Assembly: GCA_021299175.1 (NCBI GenBank)
Contig: JAJTFY010000008.1
Location: 1-58,528, forward strand
Direction of reading: 5' to 3'
DNA from: Chitinophagaceae bacterium
GTDB taxonomy: Bacteria; Bacteroidota; Bacteroidia; Chitinophagales; Chitinophagaceae
DNA: 58,528 nucleotides
Both the position numbers and the translations under genes were made by a program. Shown here one piece after another: positions 18,287-27,093 of the stretch (its first letter is position 1; every line of letters starts with the position of its first letter). The notes under the pieces are model-generated. The model saw nothing but the letters and a program-made list of their open reading frames with translations. It was not told the DNA's origin and ran no database searches.

Positions 18287-18871
18287 CTATTTTTTGCGTG
18301 AATTGATCTCGTCACGGATGGCAATTGCACGGATATAATCTTCCTGTTCCAATACTTCATTCAACAGGGTATGCAATTCTTCTAACCCAAGGCTTTTGAT
18401 ATCTGTATGTCCATTGCCTTCAGCAGCTATGGATTTTACCTGTGTGGCAGGGGCGCTTTGTTCAGGGTTCTCTACACCAGCAACATCAAAAATATTTTCA
18501 TAGATATAAATCGGACATCCGAACCTTACTGCCATGGCCAGTGCATCAGATGTTCTGGAGTCAATTTCAACAGTGTCGGCTTCTGTGCTGCAAAGGAGTT
18601 TGGAATAAAATATACCTTCCTGAAGATCTGAAATAATCACCTCGTGAAGGTCAACATTGAAAGCCAGCATGAAGTTTTTCATCAGGTCATGCGTAAGCGG
18701 CCTGGTGGGCTTCATTTTTTCAAGGGCAACGGCAATCGCCTGGGCCTCAAAACCACCAATCACAATTGGGAGTCTCCTGAGTCCATTTACTTCTCCCAAT
18801 ACAACAGCATATGAATTACTCTGTGTAATCGAGTGGGAGAGTGCAACGATTTCCAATTCTATCTTTCTCAT
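18287..18871 (-). CDS. Bifunctional nuclease (DUF151) with C-terminal UVR motif
   Basis: A 194-residue protein of the bifunctional nuclease family. The DUF151 core spans about residues 1-130: MRKIELEIVALSHS, RRLPIVIGGFEAQAIA, and SRTSDALAMAVRFGCPIYI. A linker then leads to a UVR-like coiled coil (LHTLLNEVLEQEDYIRAIAIRDEI, residues 165-190). This two-domain form is common in Bacteroidota. The physiological role is poorly defined; nuclease activity has been shown for plant relatives. The start at 18871 is chosen over an upstream in-frame one at 18946 because it matches the conserved N-terminus and lies just after a -7 element. It leads the bfn-ispE-rocD operon. Confidence 0.85.
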   Translation of the reverse strand: MRKIELEIVALSHSITQSNSYAVVLGEVNGLRRLPIVIGGFEAQAIAVALEKMKPTRPLTHDLMKNFMLAFNVDLHEVIISDLQEGIFYSKLLCSTEADTVEIDSRTSDALAMAVRFGCPIYIYENIFDVAGVENPEQSAPATQVKSIAAEGNGHTDIKSLGLEELHTLLNEVLEQEDYIRAIAIRDEINSRKK

Positions 18872-18879
18872 ATCCAAGG

Positions 18880-18887
18880 CAAATTTA
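18880..18887 (-). promoter_or_regulatory. -7 element TAAATTTG upstream of bfn
   Basis: On the minus strand TAAATTTG ends 8 bases before the ATG at 18871, which would give an almost leaderless mRNA. It supports the shorter gene start. No -33 box is evident. Confidence 0.35.
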
Positions 18888-19005
18888 AGGTAAAAATATT
18901 CCAATTCCTTCACTGCTGGGATGAACTTTGGCATGTCAAACCTCATCAGAATGCATGATCAGCGCCATCATCCAGTTCAAATTTCGCGTTGTTCCAGATG
19001 AAGGC

Positions 19006-19013
19006 TATTTTTG
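19006..19013 (+). promoter_or_regulatory. -7 element TATTTTTG upstream of the TPR gene
   Basis: TATTTTTG matches TAnnTTTG, with a TTTC (one mismatch to TTTG) 20 bases upstream at 18982-18985. The TPR gene starts 32 bases downstream. Confidence 0.45.
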
Positions 19014-19045
19014 TATCCGCTTCATTTAGATCAACCAATTGATGC

Positions 19046-19369
19046 ATGGACCGTATTTCTCGGCTGAAAACATTTATTGATAAATATCCCGCTGACATGT
19101 TCAGCCGGCATGCCCTTGCCATGGAATTGATCAAGCTTGAGCAATATCCTGAAGCGTTGGAAGCCATGATTGCGCTGCTGTCAGTCGATGAGAACCATTC
19201 AGGAACCTATTATCATTTGGGTAAATTGTATGAGCAGCTCGGAGATCATGAAAATGCGGTAATGGTTTATGAAAAGGGAATCATCATTGCCGGCAACGTC
19301 AAAGCGGAGAATGATCTAAGAGAATTAAAAGCGGCATTGTCTCAGTTAAAAGATGTACTTGATCTATGA
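19046..19369 (+). CDS. Small TPR-repeat protein
   Basis: A 107-residue soluble protein made almost entirely of tetratricopeptide-like helices. MFSRHALAMELIKLEQYPEALEAMIALL and the following TYYHLGKLYEQLGDHENAVMVYEKGI each show the A/G-L-Y spacing of a TPR, so there are about two and a half repeats. Such proteins mediate protein contacts. Its partner is not evident. The stop overlaps the tilS start by 4 bases (ATGA), so the pair is translationally coupled, a linkage worth noting because the TPR gene would set tilS expression. Confidence 0.82.
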   Translation: MDRISRLKTFIDKYPADMFSRHALAMELIKLEQYPEALEAMIALLSVDENHSGTYYHLGKLYEQLGDHENAVMVYEKGIIIAGNVKAENDLRELKAALSQLKDVLDL

Positions 19370-20736
19370 GTGGAATGAATAACAAGACGGAAGAGACGGC
19401 TTTGCCGATGCGTTTTCAGGAACATGTAAACCGCAACAGTCTTTGGAAAGAGTATGACTTATTGCTCCTGGCATGCAGTGGTGGTATTGATTCTGTGGTT
19501 TTGGCAACCCTTTTGCACAAGATGCATCCGCATGTTGAAATCCTCCATTGTAATTTTAATTTGAGGGGGGCAGAAAGCACGAGGGATGAGGAATTTGTGC
19601 GTGCATTTGCCCAGTCCATGGGTCTACCTTGCCATGTTCAATCATTTGATACTGACGCGGAAATAAAGAAAATGGGAAAGGGCGTGCAGGAAGTAGCCCG
19701 CATCCTCCGCTATCAATGGTTTGGCAAGGTGTTGGAGGCCAGGCAAAAAGCAAATAAAAAAGTGTATTTGCTCACTGCTCATCATGCGGATGATCAGGCG
19801 GAAACCATTGCCATGAATTTTTTCAGGGGAACAGGCATTGCAGGGATGCATGGCATGCAGATGAAAGCTGGGACTTTGATCAGGCCTTTGTTGTTTGCCA
19901 GAAGGGCTGAAATCCTTGCTTTTGCTGAATCCAACGCCATTGCATGGGTGGATGATAGCTCAAATATTGAGGACAACTATACCCGGAACCACTTTAGGCA
20001 TCATGTCATTCCAGCTGTGGAGAAAATATTTCCTGAGGTCAGGCAAAACCTGCTTGACAATGCCAAAAGATTCTCTGAGATGGAAATCATTTATAGAAAA
20101 CAGATTGAAAAGATCAAGTCTGGTTTGATCACCAAACAGGGCCATTCTTTTGCTATTCCTGTGAATAAGTTGAAATCAATTTTACCACTCGATACCATCA
20201 TGTTTGAAGTATTCAGGGATTTTGGTTTTTCTGCCCATCAGGTTCCTGAAATCAAAAAACTGTTTGATGCCATTTCTGGCAAATCGGTTTCTTCCACTAC
20301 CCACAGGGTGTTGCGGAACCGGAATTGGTTGCTGATAGATCCAATTGAAGAAAAAACACATGAAATTATTGTGATGGAGGAGGGTGTTGAATCGGTGTCC
20401 TTTAACAATATCCTCTTGCAGATCAGCAGGTATGAAGGCTACCGCTCTCCTGATGATAATACCAATCATGCCTGGATAGACCTGGACGCCGTTAGATTTC
20501 CGCTGCTGCTCCGACCTTGGAAACCCGGGGATTATTTTTATCCACTGGGAATGAAAAAGAAGAAAAAAATTGCAAGATTTCTTACAGACCTGAAATTGTC
20601 TTTGGTTGAGAAGGAAAACCAATGGGTCATTGAATCTGATAAGAAAATCATTTGGGTCATTGGAAGAAGAATTGATGACCGCGTAAAAATCAGTCCATCC
20701 TCCAAGAGCACCATGTTGATTAGGCTTCTTGCCTAG
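19366..20736 (+). CDS. tilS: tRNA(Ile)-lysidine synthetase
   Basis: TilS attaches lysine to C34 of the CAU-anticodon tRNA-Ile, changing its reading from AUG to AUA. The 456-residue protein has the PP-loop ATP site LLACSGGIDSVVLA (about residues 33-46), then HCNFNLRGAESTRDEEFV, LLTAHHADDQAETIAMNFFRGTG and IAWVDDSSNIEDNYTRNHFRH, all family hallmarks. The C-terminal domain with LRPWKPGDYFYPLGMKKKKK is the tRNA-binding part. The first ATG overlaps the TPR stop. Its TAG stop lies in a CTAG that also supplies the stop of the convergent rhomboid gene. Confidence 0.95.
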   Translation: MSGMNNKTEETALPMRFQEHVNRNSLWKEYDLLLLACSGGIDSVVLATLLHKMHPHVEILHCNFNLRGAESTRDEEFVRAFAQSMGLPCHVQSFDTDAEIKKMGKGVQEVARILRYQWFGKVLEARQKANKKVYLLTAHHADDQAETIAMNFFRGTGIAGMHGMQMKAGTLIRPLLFARRAEILAFAESNAIAWVDDSSNIEDNYTRNHFRHHVIPAVEKIFPEVRQNLLDNAKRFSEMEIIYRKQIEKIKSGLITKQGHSFAIPVNKLKSILPLDTIMFEVFRDFGFSAHQVPEIKKLFDAISGKSVSSTTHRVLRNRNWLLIDPIEEKTHEIIVMEEGVESVSFNNILLQISRYEGYRSPDDNTNHAWIDLDAVRFPLLLRPWKPGDYFYPLGMKKKKKIARFLTDLKLSLVEKENQWVIESDKKIIWVIGRRIDDRVKISPSSKSTMLIRLLA

Positions 20737-21362
20737 TTGAATGTTGTATCGATAAACATCTTGATCAAATCAATTCCGGACAGAAGTTTGGCGGCAAGGT
20801 AAGTAAAAGCGATACCATACATGCTACCCCAAAAATGTGCACTGTGCCCAATGTTTCCTCCACCTTTTTTGGCCAGGCTGGCGGAAAGAATCAAGAAGCA
20901 GATACCAAATACAAAACCTGGAATCTTGAAAGGGATGAAGAAGAATTGAATAGGCATATTGGGCTGAATGGTAATGGCTGCAAACACGATGGCTGAAACG
21001 GCACCGGATGCGCCCAATGAACGGTAGTAGGATTTATTTTTGTATTTGATATAATCAGGTACTACTGCAACAATGATTGCAGTGACATAAAGTATGGCCA
21101 GCATGGCCCTTGACAATTCTCCGAACAATGCCTTGAAAAGGTAGTTTTCAAGTGCCATGCCAAAAGAATAGAAGGAGACCATGTTGAAGATCAGGTGCAT
21201 GGCATCGGCATGCAAGACGCCGTTGGTGATGAACCGATAATACTGTCCTTGCCGATTGATGTAATAGGGCCAAAAAAGCAGGTCCTCCTTCATTGTTTCA
21301 CGGTTGAAGGCCAGGATGGAAACTGCTGCAGTGATGATGATGATCAGGAATGTTATGCTCAT
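20733..21362 (-). CDS. Rhomboid-family intramembrane serine protease
   Basis: A 209-residue polytopic protein with about six membrane helices. The catalytic pair is visible: Ser119 in the GxSG motif of SLGASGAVSA and His176 in HSAHFWGS. The accessory His and Asn of the second helix are also present (ADAMHLIFNM). Rhomboids cut single-pass membrane proteins inside the bilayer. The substrate is unknown. The stop overlaps tilS by 4 bases on opposite strands, and the start is 13 bases from the rlmH stop, so rlmH and this gene may be cotranscribed. Confidence 0.85.
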   Translation of the reverse strand: MSITFLIIIITAAVSILAFNRETMKEDLLFWPYYINRQGQYYRFITNGVLHADAMHLIFNMVSFYSFGMALENYLFKALFGELSRAMLAILYVTAIIVAVVPDYIKYKNKSYYRSLGASGAVSAIVFAAITIQPNMPIQFFFIPFKIPGFVFGICFLILSASLAKKGGGNIGHSAHFWGSMYGIAFTYLAAKLLSGIDLIKMFIDTTFN

Positions 21363-21375
21363 GGATTATTATTGA

Positions 21376-21849
21376 TCACCTGTGGTGATACTTTTCGTTT
21401 TTGATAATGGTATATGCCCTATAAATCTGTTCTGCCAATAAGAGCCTGACAATTTGGTGTGGGAAAGTGAGTTTTGATAGTGACCATTTGTGGTCAGCCC
21501 TTTTCAATACAGCCTCATCGAGTCCAAATGCACCTCCGATCAGGAACACGAGTTTTTTTGATCCCATGTTTCCCTTTTTTACAATGAAATCAGCCAATTC
21601 AACTGAGCCCATTTCCTTTCCATATTCATCAAGGGCGATCAAGACGGAATCCTTGTCGAGCCATTCAAGGATCATTTTCCCTTCCAGCCTTTTCAGGTCG
21701 TTTTCACTGAGCATCCCAGCATTTTTCGGTACTGGAAGAATCTCCCATTGGATGGGTGCATATTTCTTGATCCTTGCGCTATAGTCTTCTATGGCATCCT
21801 TGATCGATGGGTCGTGCTGCTTTCCTATGCTCCAGAATTCGATCTTCAT
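21376..21849 (-). CDS. rlmH: 23S rRNA pseudouridine1915 N3-methyltransferase
   Basis: RlmH is the SPOUT methyltransferase that methylates pseudouridine 1915 in helix 69 of 23S rRNA, acting on the assembled ribosome. At 157 residues from the ATG at 21849 it matches the family length. It has the SAM-binding LVFLIGGAFGLDEAVL and the C-terminal tail LLLAEQIYRAYTIIKNEKYHH, which is nearly invariant in the family. A longer in-frame form from 21900 is rejected because the MKIEFWSIGK start is conserved. It is divergent from the zinc metalloprotease. Confidence 0.95.
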   Translation of the reverse strand: MKIEFWSIGKQHDPSIKDAIEDYSARIKKYAPIQWEILPVPKNAGMLSENDLKRLEGKMILEWLDKDSVLIALDEYGKEMGSVELADFIVKKGNMGSKKLVFLIGGAFGLDEAVLKRADHKWSLSKLTFPHQIVRLLLAEQIYRAYTIIKNEKYHHR

Positions 21850-21903
21850 GATAATGCACAAAGAAAACAAACATTTTTTGTAATTTGACTGACCAAACAA
21901 TTA

Positions 21904-24369
21904 ATGATGAGAAAGTTATTTTTGTTATTCTTTCTTCAAACTTTGTTTTTTACCACTTTTTCACAAATAAAGAAGGCCCCAGACAGATCAGAAGGAGAAA
22001 GTCAACAGCTTCCCTCCATTCTTGAAAAGACGAAGGGATTAACCAGGCTTGAGGGCTATGTACCATTTTACAAAGACGAGGAGAACGGTAAAATATGGTT
22101 TGAACTCAACAAGCTGGATACTGAGATTCTCTATGCCATGTCTTTACCATCCGGTCTGGGATCAAATGATATTGGATTGGATAGAGGATTGATGGGAGGA
22201 GGAAGGATCGTCAAGTTTTCTCGCATAGGTAAAAAGATTGTGATGATAGAGCCCAACTATGGCTACCGGGCTTTGTCTGAATCAGCAAAGGAAAAAGAGG
22301 CTGTTGACCTGGCATTTGCCAAATCAACCCTTTGGGCCTTTACAGTTGAGGCGGCATCCAATGGTGCAGTCTTGGTTGACGCTACAGAGTTTCTTACAAG
22401 GGATGCCATGCAGGCATCCAACAGGATCAGAAAAATGCAACAGGGAAATTATAGCCTAGATCGCAACCGCTCGGCTCTATATTTTCCTTCTTGTAAAAAT
22501 TTCCCTTACAATACAGAGCTGGAGGCCACCATCACCCTGGTGAGTGCTGATGGAGTGAGTGGAAATTTCATCCAGCCGGTAGTGCCCTCTCCTGAGGCCA
22601 TTACTTTGCGGATGCATCATTCTTTCGTCCAACTTCCTGATGGCAATTATACACCAAGAAAATTTGATCCAAGATCCAGTTTCAACAATTCCTCCTATTA
22701 CGATTATAGCTCTCCGGTTTCAACCCCCATCGAGAAATACGTGATCAACCGCCACCGCCTGAGCAAGAAGGATCCTTCTGCCAAGATCAGTGAGCCCGTC
22801 AAGCAGATCGTGTATTACCTCGATAACGGAACGCCAGAGCCCATCAGGACAGCATTGTTAAAAGGGGGTAATTGGTGGAACCAGGCTTTTGAGGCAGCAG
22901 GCTACAAAGATGCATTTGTTGTGAAAATGCTTCCTGACAGCTGCGACCCCATGGACATCCGTTATAACATGATCAATTGGGTTCACCGTTCCACCAGGGG
23001 TTGGAGTTATGGCGCCAGTGTTGTTGATCCAAGAACCGGAGAAATCATCAAGGGGCAAGTATCCCTTGGATCGCTGAGGGTTCGGCAGGATTACATGATC
23101 GCACAAGGCCTGCTTTCGCCCTTTGGGAAAAAAGACATGAAAGATGATCCGATGCTTAAAATGTCACTGGATCGCCTGGAGCAATTGTCTGCCCACGAGA
23201 TCGGACATACCCTTGGATTGATGCACAATTATGCAGCAAGTGCTGTAGATCGTTCAAGTGTGATGGATTATCCGCATCCATTGATCAGGCTTAATAAAAA
23301 AGGTGAAATTGATTTCTCCAATGCCTATGATTTGAAGATCGGGGATTGGGACAAGGTTTCAATTGCCTGGGGGTATGCAGATTTGAGCAACAGTAAAAAT
23401 GAATCAGCTGATTTGGACAAGATCTTGACGGATGCCTATGCAAAAGGACTGAAATTCATCAGCGACAGGGACGCCAGGGCTCCAGGTGGATTGCATCCTG
23501 AGGCACATTTATGGGACAATGGCAATGAACCCATTGCTGAACTTGAGGAGATGATCAAGATGCGCTCCATAGCATTGAAACAATTTGGCATCAATTCCAT
23601 CAGGAATGGCATGCCAATGGCCATGCTGGAAGATGTGCTTGTTCCCGTATATTTTCACCACCGATATCAGGTGGAGGCTGCTACCAAGCTGATTGGAGGC
23701 ATGCATTACAATTATGCATTGAAAGGCGATGGACAGTCGACGACTGCTCCATTGACAAAAGATACTCAAACAAAGGCAATGGCATCTATCTTAAAATGCC
23801 TGGATCCCTCTTTCCTTTCCATTCCTGAATCCATTGCGGCATTGATCCCTCCAAGGCCAGCAGGCTATGAATTTACCAAGGAACTGTTTAAAAAGAAAAC
23901 AGGATTATCATTTGATCAATTGGCTCCTGCTGAAGCTGCTGCCGATCTTCCCCTTTCATTTCTTTTCAATCCCGAGCGCATCAACCGATTGGTGCAGCAT
24001 GAATTGCTGGGGCAATATGGATTGGGTGACATGACCAATGCCCTGATAGACGCCAGTTTCAAGGCGCCAAGGAAAATAGGTCTTGAGAAAGCCATTCAGT
24101 TTCAAACAGAACAATTGGCATTGACCTACATGCTGGCTGCTAGCATTGATGAACAGCTTTCCTTTCCTGCCAAAGCAAGGGTTGGCCAGGTCCTGTCCGA
24201 ACTCAAATCATGGCTTGAAGCGAGTATAAAAACAGCCAATGACCCATTGTACAAGGCCCACCTGGGCTTGGCCATTGATCGTTTTAAATCTCCTGAAAAA
24301 GCAAAGCCGACCATTCATGCCGTGGCTCCTCCCGGTGCTCCCATTGGATGTGAAGAAGAAATGTTCTGA
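21904..24369 (+). CDS. Secreted zinc-dependent metalloprotease (DUF5117/DUF4953 type)
   Basis: An 821-residue exported protein. It has an N-terminal signal peptide (RKLFLLFFLQTLFFTTFSQ, cleavage near residue 20), a DUF5117-like domain, and a metzincin-type zinc site HEIGHTLGLMHN at about residue 430 with the Met-turn SVMDYPHP about 10 residues later. The domain order matches the large zinc-dependent metalloproteases widespread in Bacteroidota, whose substrates are not known. There is no lipobox and no T9SS sorting tail, so a periplasmic or outer-membrane-associated location is likely. A TAATTTG (one base short of the -7 consensus) lies upstream. A second ATG one codon on could be the start. 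Confidence 0.88.
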   Translation: MMRKLFLLFFLQTLFFTTFSQIKKAPDRSEGESQQLPSILEKTKGLTRLEGYVPFYKDEENGKIWFELNKLDTEILYAMSLPSGLGSNDIGLDRGLMGGGRIVKFSRIGKKIVMIEPNYGYRALSESAKEKEAVDLAFAKSTLWAFTVEAASNGAVLVDATEFLTRDAMQASNRIRKMQQGNYSLDRNRSALYFPSCKNFPYNTELEATITLVSADGVSGNFIQPVVPSPEAITLRMHHSFVQLPDGNYTPRKFDPRSSFNNSSYYDYSSPVSTPIEKYVINRHRLSKKDPSAKISEPVKQIVYYLDNGTPEPIRTALLKGGNWWNQAFEAAGYKDAFVVKMLPDSCDPMDIRYNMINWVHRSTRGWSYGASVVDPRTGEIIKGQVSLGSLRVRQDYMIAQGLLSPFGKKDMKDDPMLKMSLDRLEQLSAHEIGHTLGLMHNYAASAVDRSSVMDYPHPLIRLNKKGEIDFSNAYDLKIGDWDKVSIAWGYADLSNSKNESADLDKILTDAYAKGLKFISDRDARAPGGLHPEAHLWDNGNEPIAELEEMIKMRSIALKQFGINSIRNGMPMAMLEDVLVPVYFHHRYQVEAATKLIGGMHYNYALKGDGQSTTAPLTKDTQTKAMASILKCLDPSFLSIPESIAALIPPRPAGYEFTKELFKKKTGLSFDQLAPAEAAADLPLSFLFNPERINRLVQHELLGQYGLGDMTNALIDASFKAPRKIGLEKAIQFQTEQLALTYMLAASIDEQLSFPAKARVGQVLSELKSWLEASIKTANDPLYKAHLGLAIDRFKSPEKAKPTIHAVAPPGAPIGCEEEMF

Positions 24370-24409
24370 TCAATCACCAATGGAATAATGGGAATGCAAC
24401 CTGAAGGTA

Positions 24410-25015
24410 TCAATCCTTGTTGCCAGCTTCAGTTGAGAGGCTTAGCAGTTTTTGGTGGAGGGCAATTGCTTGTGGCATCAACAGTGTTTGCTCATTGTTG
24501 ATCAATACATGATCACAAAGTTTCATTTTGATGCTTTCATCCAGCTGTTTTTCCATGCGATGCAGGACCTTTTCTCTTTCAACCTGATCGCGTTGGATGG
24601 TTCTATGGATCCTGAGTGTTGTTGGTGCAAAAACACCGATAATGCTGTCAAATTCCCCCTGACTGCCTGATTCAAAAATAAGGGCAGCCTCTTTTATCGC
24701 ATATGGGCTGGTTTGTCTCTTCATCCATTCTTTTCCATCCTGAATAGTGAATGGATGAACAATACTGTTGAGCAGCTCAAGTTGTTGCTTATCATTGAAT
24801 ACAACAGAAGAGAGGAATTTTCGGTCAAGCATTCCATCCGCATATGCCTTGTCCGAAAATGCCATCCTGATTTTTTCAATCAGCACAGGATTGGTTTGCA
24901 TCAATCTTTTTGCTTCCTGGTCTGCATGGTATACTGGAATGCCCAGTACCTCAAAAATATGGGCGACTGTAGATTTTCCAGCCCCAATGCCTCCTGTAAG
25001 TCCGACCTTAAGCAT
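24410..25015 (-). CDS. coaE: Dephospho-CoA kinase
   Basis: CoaE phosphorylates dephospho-CoA on the ribose 3' hydroxyl, the last step of CoA synthesis. The 201-residue P-loop kinase has the Walker A GLTGGIGAGKSTVA at the N-terminus, PVYHADQEAKRLM (the conserved Asp), and the lid-region Arg-rich IHRTIQRDQ. The ATG at 25015 is used; an in-frame TTG at 25021 would fall inside the -7 element. It is separated from yajC by that operon's terminator. Confidence 0.94.
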   Translation of the reverse strand: MLKVGLTGGIGAGKSTVAHIFEVLGIPVYHADQEAKRLMQTNPVLIEKIRMAFSDKAYADGMLDRKFLSSVVFNDKQQLELLNSIVHPFTIQDGKEWMKRQTSPYAIKEAALIFESGSQGEFDSIIGVFAPTTLRIHRTIQRDQVEREKVLHRMEKQLDESIKMKLCDHVLINNEQTLLMPQAIALHQKLLSLSTEAGNKD

Positions 25016-25018
25016 AAC

Positions 25019-25026
25019 CAAATGTA
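25019..25026 (-). promoter_or_regulatory. -7 element TACATTTG upstream of coaE
   Basis: The minus strand reads TACATTTG, matching TAnnTTTG, and it ends 3 bases before the ATG, implying a leaderless or nearly leaderless message. It lies directly after the yajC terminator. Confidence 0.35.
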
Positions 25027-25029
25027 TAT

Positions 25030-25061
25030 AAAAAAGCCCGGAACAATGTCCGGGCCTTTTT
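25030..25061 (-). terminator. Rho-independent terminator of the nusB-yajC transcript
   Basis: On the minus strand GCCCGG and CCGGGC form a GC-rich stem flanked by A and T tracts, with one bulged base and an 8-base loop, ending in a run of T. It lies 15 bases past the yajC stop. Confidence 0.8.
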
Positions 25062-25075
25062 ATCAGTTGTTTGAA

Positions 25076-25399
25076 TTATTTGGTTGCTGCAGCTTTGTTC
25101 AGCTGATCGCTCCATTCCATGCTGATCGCTGACTTTTCAATCTTCATGAAAGAGCCAGGGCTTACTTCAATCTGAATGGTATTGTCATCATTCACTTTAT
25201 TGACGATGCCATGGATTCCTGCAATGGTAACAATCTTGTCACCTTTCTGCAATTCTTCCTGGAATTTCTTGGCTTTTTTTGCTTTTTGGGCCTGTGGGCG
25301 AATCATAAAAAAATAGAAAACAACAACCATACCTCCGAGAAGCACAAGTTGCATGTAGCCTGCATTTGGGGCAGCTTGCAAAAGAATTGAATTCATCAT
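25076..25399 (-). CDS. yajC: Preprotein translocase subunit YajC
   Basis: YajC is a small inner-membrane partner of SecDF in protein export. The 107-residue protein has one N-terminal membrane helix (LVLLGGMVVVFYFFMIRPQ) and the conserved RPQxKxxK stretch that follows (PQAQKAKKAKKFQEEL). After it come GDKIVTIAGIHGIV and the beta-rich domain. The start near 25399 is chosen over a longer in-frame form at 25486, which would run into the DUF1573 gene; a second ATG is adjacent. Part of nusB-DUF1573-yajC. Confidence 0.93.
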   Translation of the reverse strand: MMNSILLQAAPNAGYMQLVLLGGMVVVFYFFMIRPQAQKAKKAKKFQEELQKGDKIVTIAGIHGIVNKVNDDNTIQIEVSPGSFMKIEKSAISMEWSDQLNKAAATK

Positions 25400-25421
25400 A
25401 TTTGTTTTGTTTGTTGATTGA

Positions 25422-25874
25422 TTATTTGGCGAGGATGACTTCCACATCGAAAACCAGGTCGTGTTTGGTTTCTTGCGTGTTGGCATAAACCGAAAGAACC
25501 TTGTGGTTCATTCCCTCACGGCCTTTGCTATCGAAAGTAGCCTTGATGATGCCAGACTTTCCGGGAGCTATGGGCGCTTCGGGTTTTTCAGGTACGGTGC
25601 AACCGCAGGAAGCGGCAACATCTTTGATGATCAACATCTCTTTGCCGGTATTGGTGAAATGGAATGCGATGTTGAGTTTTTCACCATCTTTTACTTTGCC
25701 CATGTTTTGTACTGAATCAATAAAAAGAACTGTGGTCAGTGGAGTTCCGGGTTCAAAGGTGATAGCTTTTTGAATCACTGCCCTTTTCGTTGGGGGAGGT
25801 GTCTTTTTATTCACAACAATGATGGCTGCTGCAGCGATGATAAATAGGGCAAAGATGATAACGGGGGATTTCAT
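25422..25874 (-). CDS. DUF1573 domain protein with N-terminal membrane anchor
   Basis: A 150-residue protein with one N-terminal hydrophobic helix (SPVIIFALFIIAAAAIIVV, about residues 3-21) followed by an immunoglobulin-like DUF1573 domain. Its hallmark DVAASCGCTVPEKP, then APGKSGIIKATFDSKGREG, is clearly present. The domain is very common in exported Bacteroidota proteins and its function is unknown. The ATG at 25874 is chosen so that the membrane helix begins at once; a longer form would overlap nusB. It lies 22 bases before yajC, an arrangement that recurs in this phylum. Confidence 0.85.
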   Translation of the reverse strand: MKSPVIIFALFIIAAAAIIVVNKKTPPPTKRAVIQKAITFEPGTPLTTVLFIDSVQNMGKVKDGEKLNIAFHFTNTGKEMLIIKDVAASCGCTVPEKPEAPIAPGKSGIIKATFDSKGREGMNHKVLSVYANTQETKHDLVFDVEVILAK

Positions 25875-25905
25875 TCTATCGTTTTGAGATGCCAAAAATA
25901 GGAAT

Positions 25906-26835
25906 TTAGCCTTGTTTTTTGAAGTCAACTTTCTTCAGTTTTCCCTCCTGCAATAAGTCTTTGTGTATGCCATCAAGGATTCCATTGACAAACTGGCCAC
26001 TTTGCGGAGTGCTGTAACTCTTAGCAATATCAATGTATTCATTGAGGGTAACCTTTGCAGGAATGGTTTCAAAGAAAAGCAATTCGCATACCCCCATCCT
26101 GATCATGATCATGTCTAGAACAGCAATCCGCTCCGCATCCCAGTTTTTCAATTTGGGCTTGATCAATTCCATGGTAAACTCTTTCTTTTCAATGGATGTT
26201 TTGAGCAGGCTTACTGCATAACGGGTTTTTTCCGGCCCAACTATTTCTTTGAATTCATATGAACCAGGCTTGCTCAGGTAATTGAGTACCATTTGATAAA
26301 TCATTTCGGCATCATCATCCCACTGAACGAAATGATCTTCAAAAAAAGCGGTAATGTTCTCATCCGCCATGATGAGGTCAGTGAAGATGAAGCTGAGCAG
26401 GTCTTTTTCCGTTTTCTTGTCACGGCTTTCCAGAGCGATGTAGGACTGATACATTTCAGTCTCAGTGAGCTTGAGGTAGATTTTACGGACGATTTCCTCA
26501 TCCATCAGGTGGTCAAGTTTTCGCTCCTTGATGGCAGGTTGAAATCCTTTGGACTCAAGAATTTTCCAAAGGGTGGTATTCCCGGCGAGTTTGATATTTA
26601 CATTCAGGTCAGCGGCTGTTGGAAGGTGCTTTGATGCACGGTGCAGGGAATCCTTCTCAGCATACCGGGCTACTTCTGTAACCAAAAAAATGGCAAAGGT
26701 GAACAGGTCAGCTGTTTCATTCAGGTATTTTTTCAACAAGGAAACTGCATTGTCTTCTGAGACGATGGTTGTATCGGCTTCTGCTGAATAAAGGCACTGC
26801 ATCACTTTTACCCTGATATTTCTGCGACTGATCAT
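25906..26835 (-). CDS. nusB: Transcription antitermination factor NusB, extended form
   Basis: NusB binds boxA RNA with NusE (S10) and promotes antitermination in rRNA operons. The 309-residue form is about twice the length of the enterobacterial protein, with the extra N-terminal region typical of Bacteroidota. The conserved NusB core is at the C-terminus: LIKPKLKNWDAERIAVLDMIMIRMGVCELLF followed by TLNEYIDIAKSYSTPQSGQFVNGILD. The start begins MISRRNIRVKVMQCLYSAE, the equivalent of the NusB RRxARxxALQxLY motif. First gene of the nusB-DUF1573-yajC unit. Confidence 0.93.
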   Translation of the reverse strand: MISRRNIRVKVMQCLYSAEADTTIVSEDNAVSLLKKYLNETADLFTFAIFLVTEVARYAEKDSLHRASKHLPTAADLNVNIKLAGNTTLWKILESKGFQPAIKERKLDHLMDEEIVRKIYLKLTETEMYQSYIALESRDKKTEKDLLSFIFTDLIMADENITAFFEDHFVQWDDDAEMIYQMVLNYLSKPGSYEFKEIVGPEKTRYAVSLLKTSIEKKEFTMELIKPKLKNWDAERIAVLDMIMIRMGVCELLFFETIPAKVTLNEYIDIAKSYSTPQSGQFVNGILDGIHKDLLQEGKLKKVDFKKQG

Positions 26836-26856
26836 TTAAAGAGCTGTTTGGGCTTG

Positions 26857-26864
26857 CAAATATA
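26857..26864 (-). promoter_or_regulatory. -7 element TATATTTG upstream of nusB
   Basis: The minus strand reads TATATTTG, a TAnnTTTG match, 21 bases before the nusB ATG. No convincing -33 box is present. The rest of 26865-27093 between nusB and groES shows no CIRCE-type inverted repeat and no convincing gene; a 60-codon frame there looks like noise. Confidence 0.4.
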
Positions 26865-27093
26865 GCTTTTTACGTACTAATAGGCATATTTTCTCCTCAG
26901 GATGAAAATTTGACAGACCGAATGCCTATTTTCGCTGCCATTCATTGAATTTTTCTCCAGTAAAATTGATGGAATCTGCCATTTTTGCAAGCCATCATCC
27001 TTGGTACGGAATTCGTTGATGTCGTTAAACAGGGAAAGCATTAAGCCGCCTACCCACAATTAATTCATTCATTTAAAATTAAAACCAAAAGCT

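Noticed and set aside
26877-27059. 60-codon minus-strand frame between nusB and groES
   Set aside because: No recognisable motif and no promoter; composition looks random.
27000-27093. CIRCE operator before groES
   Set aside because: No TTAGCACTC-N9-GAGTGCTAA type inverted repeat is present.
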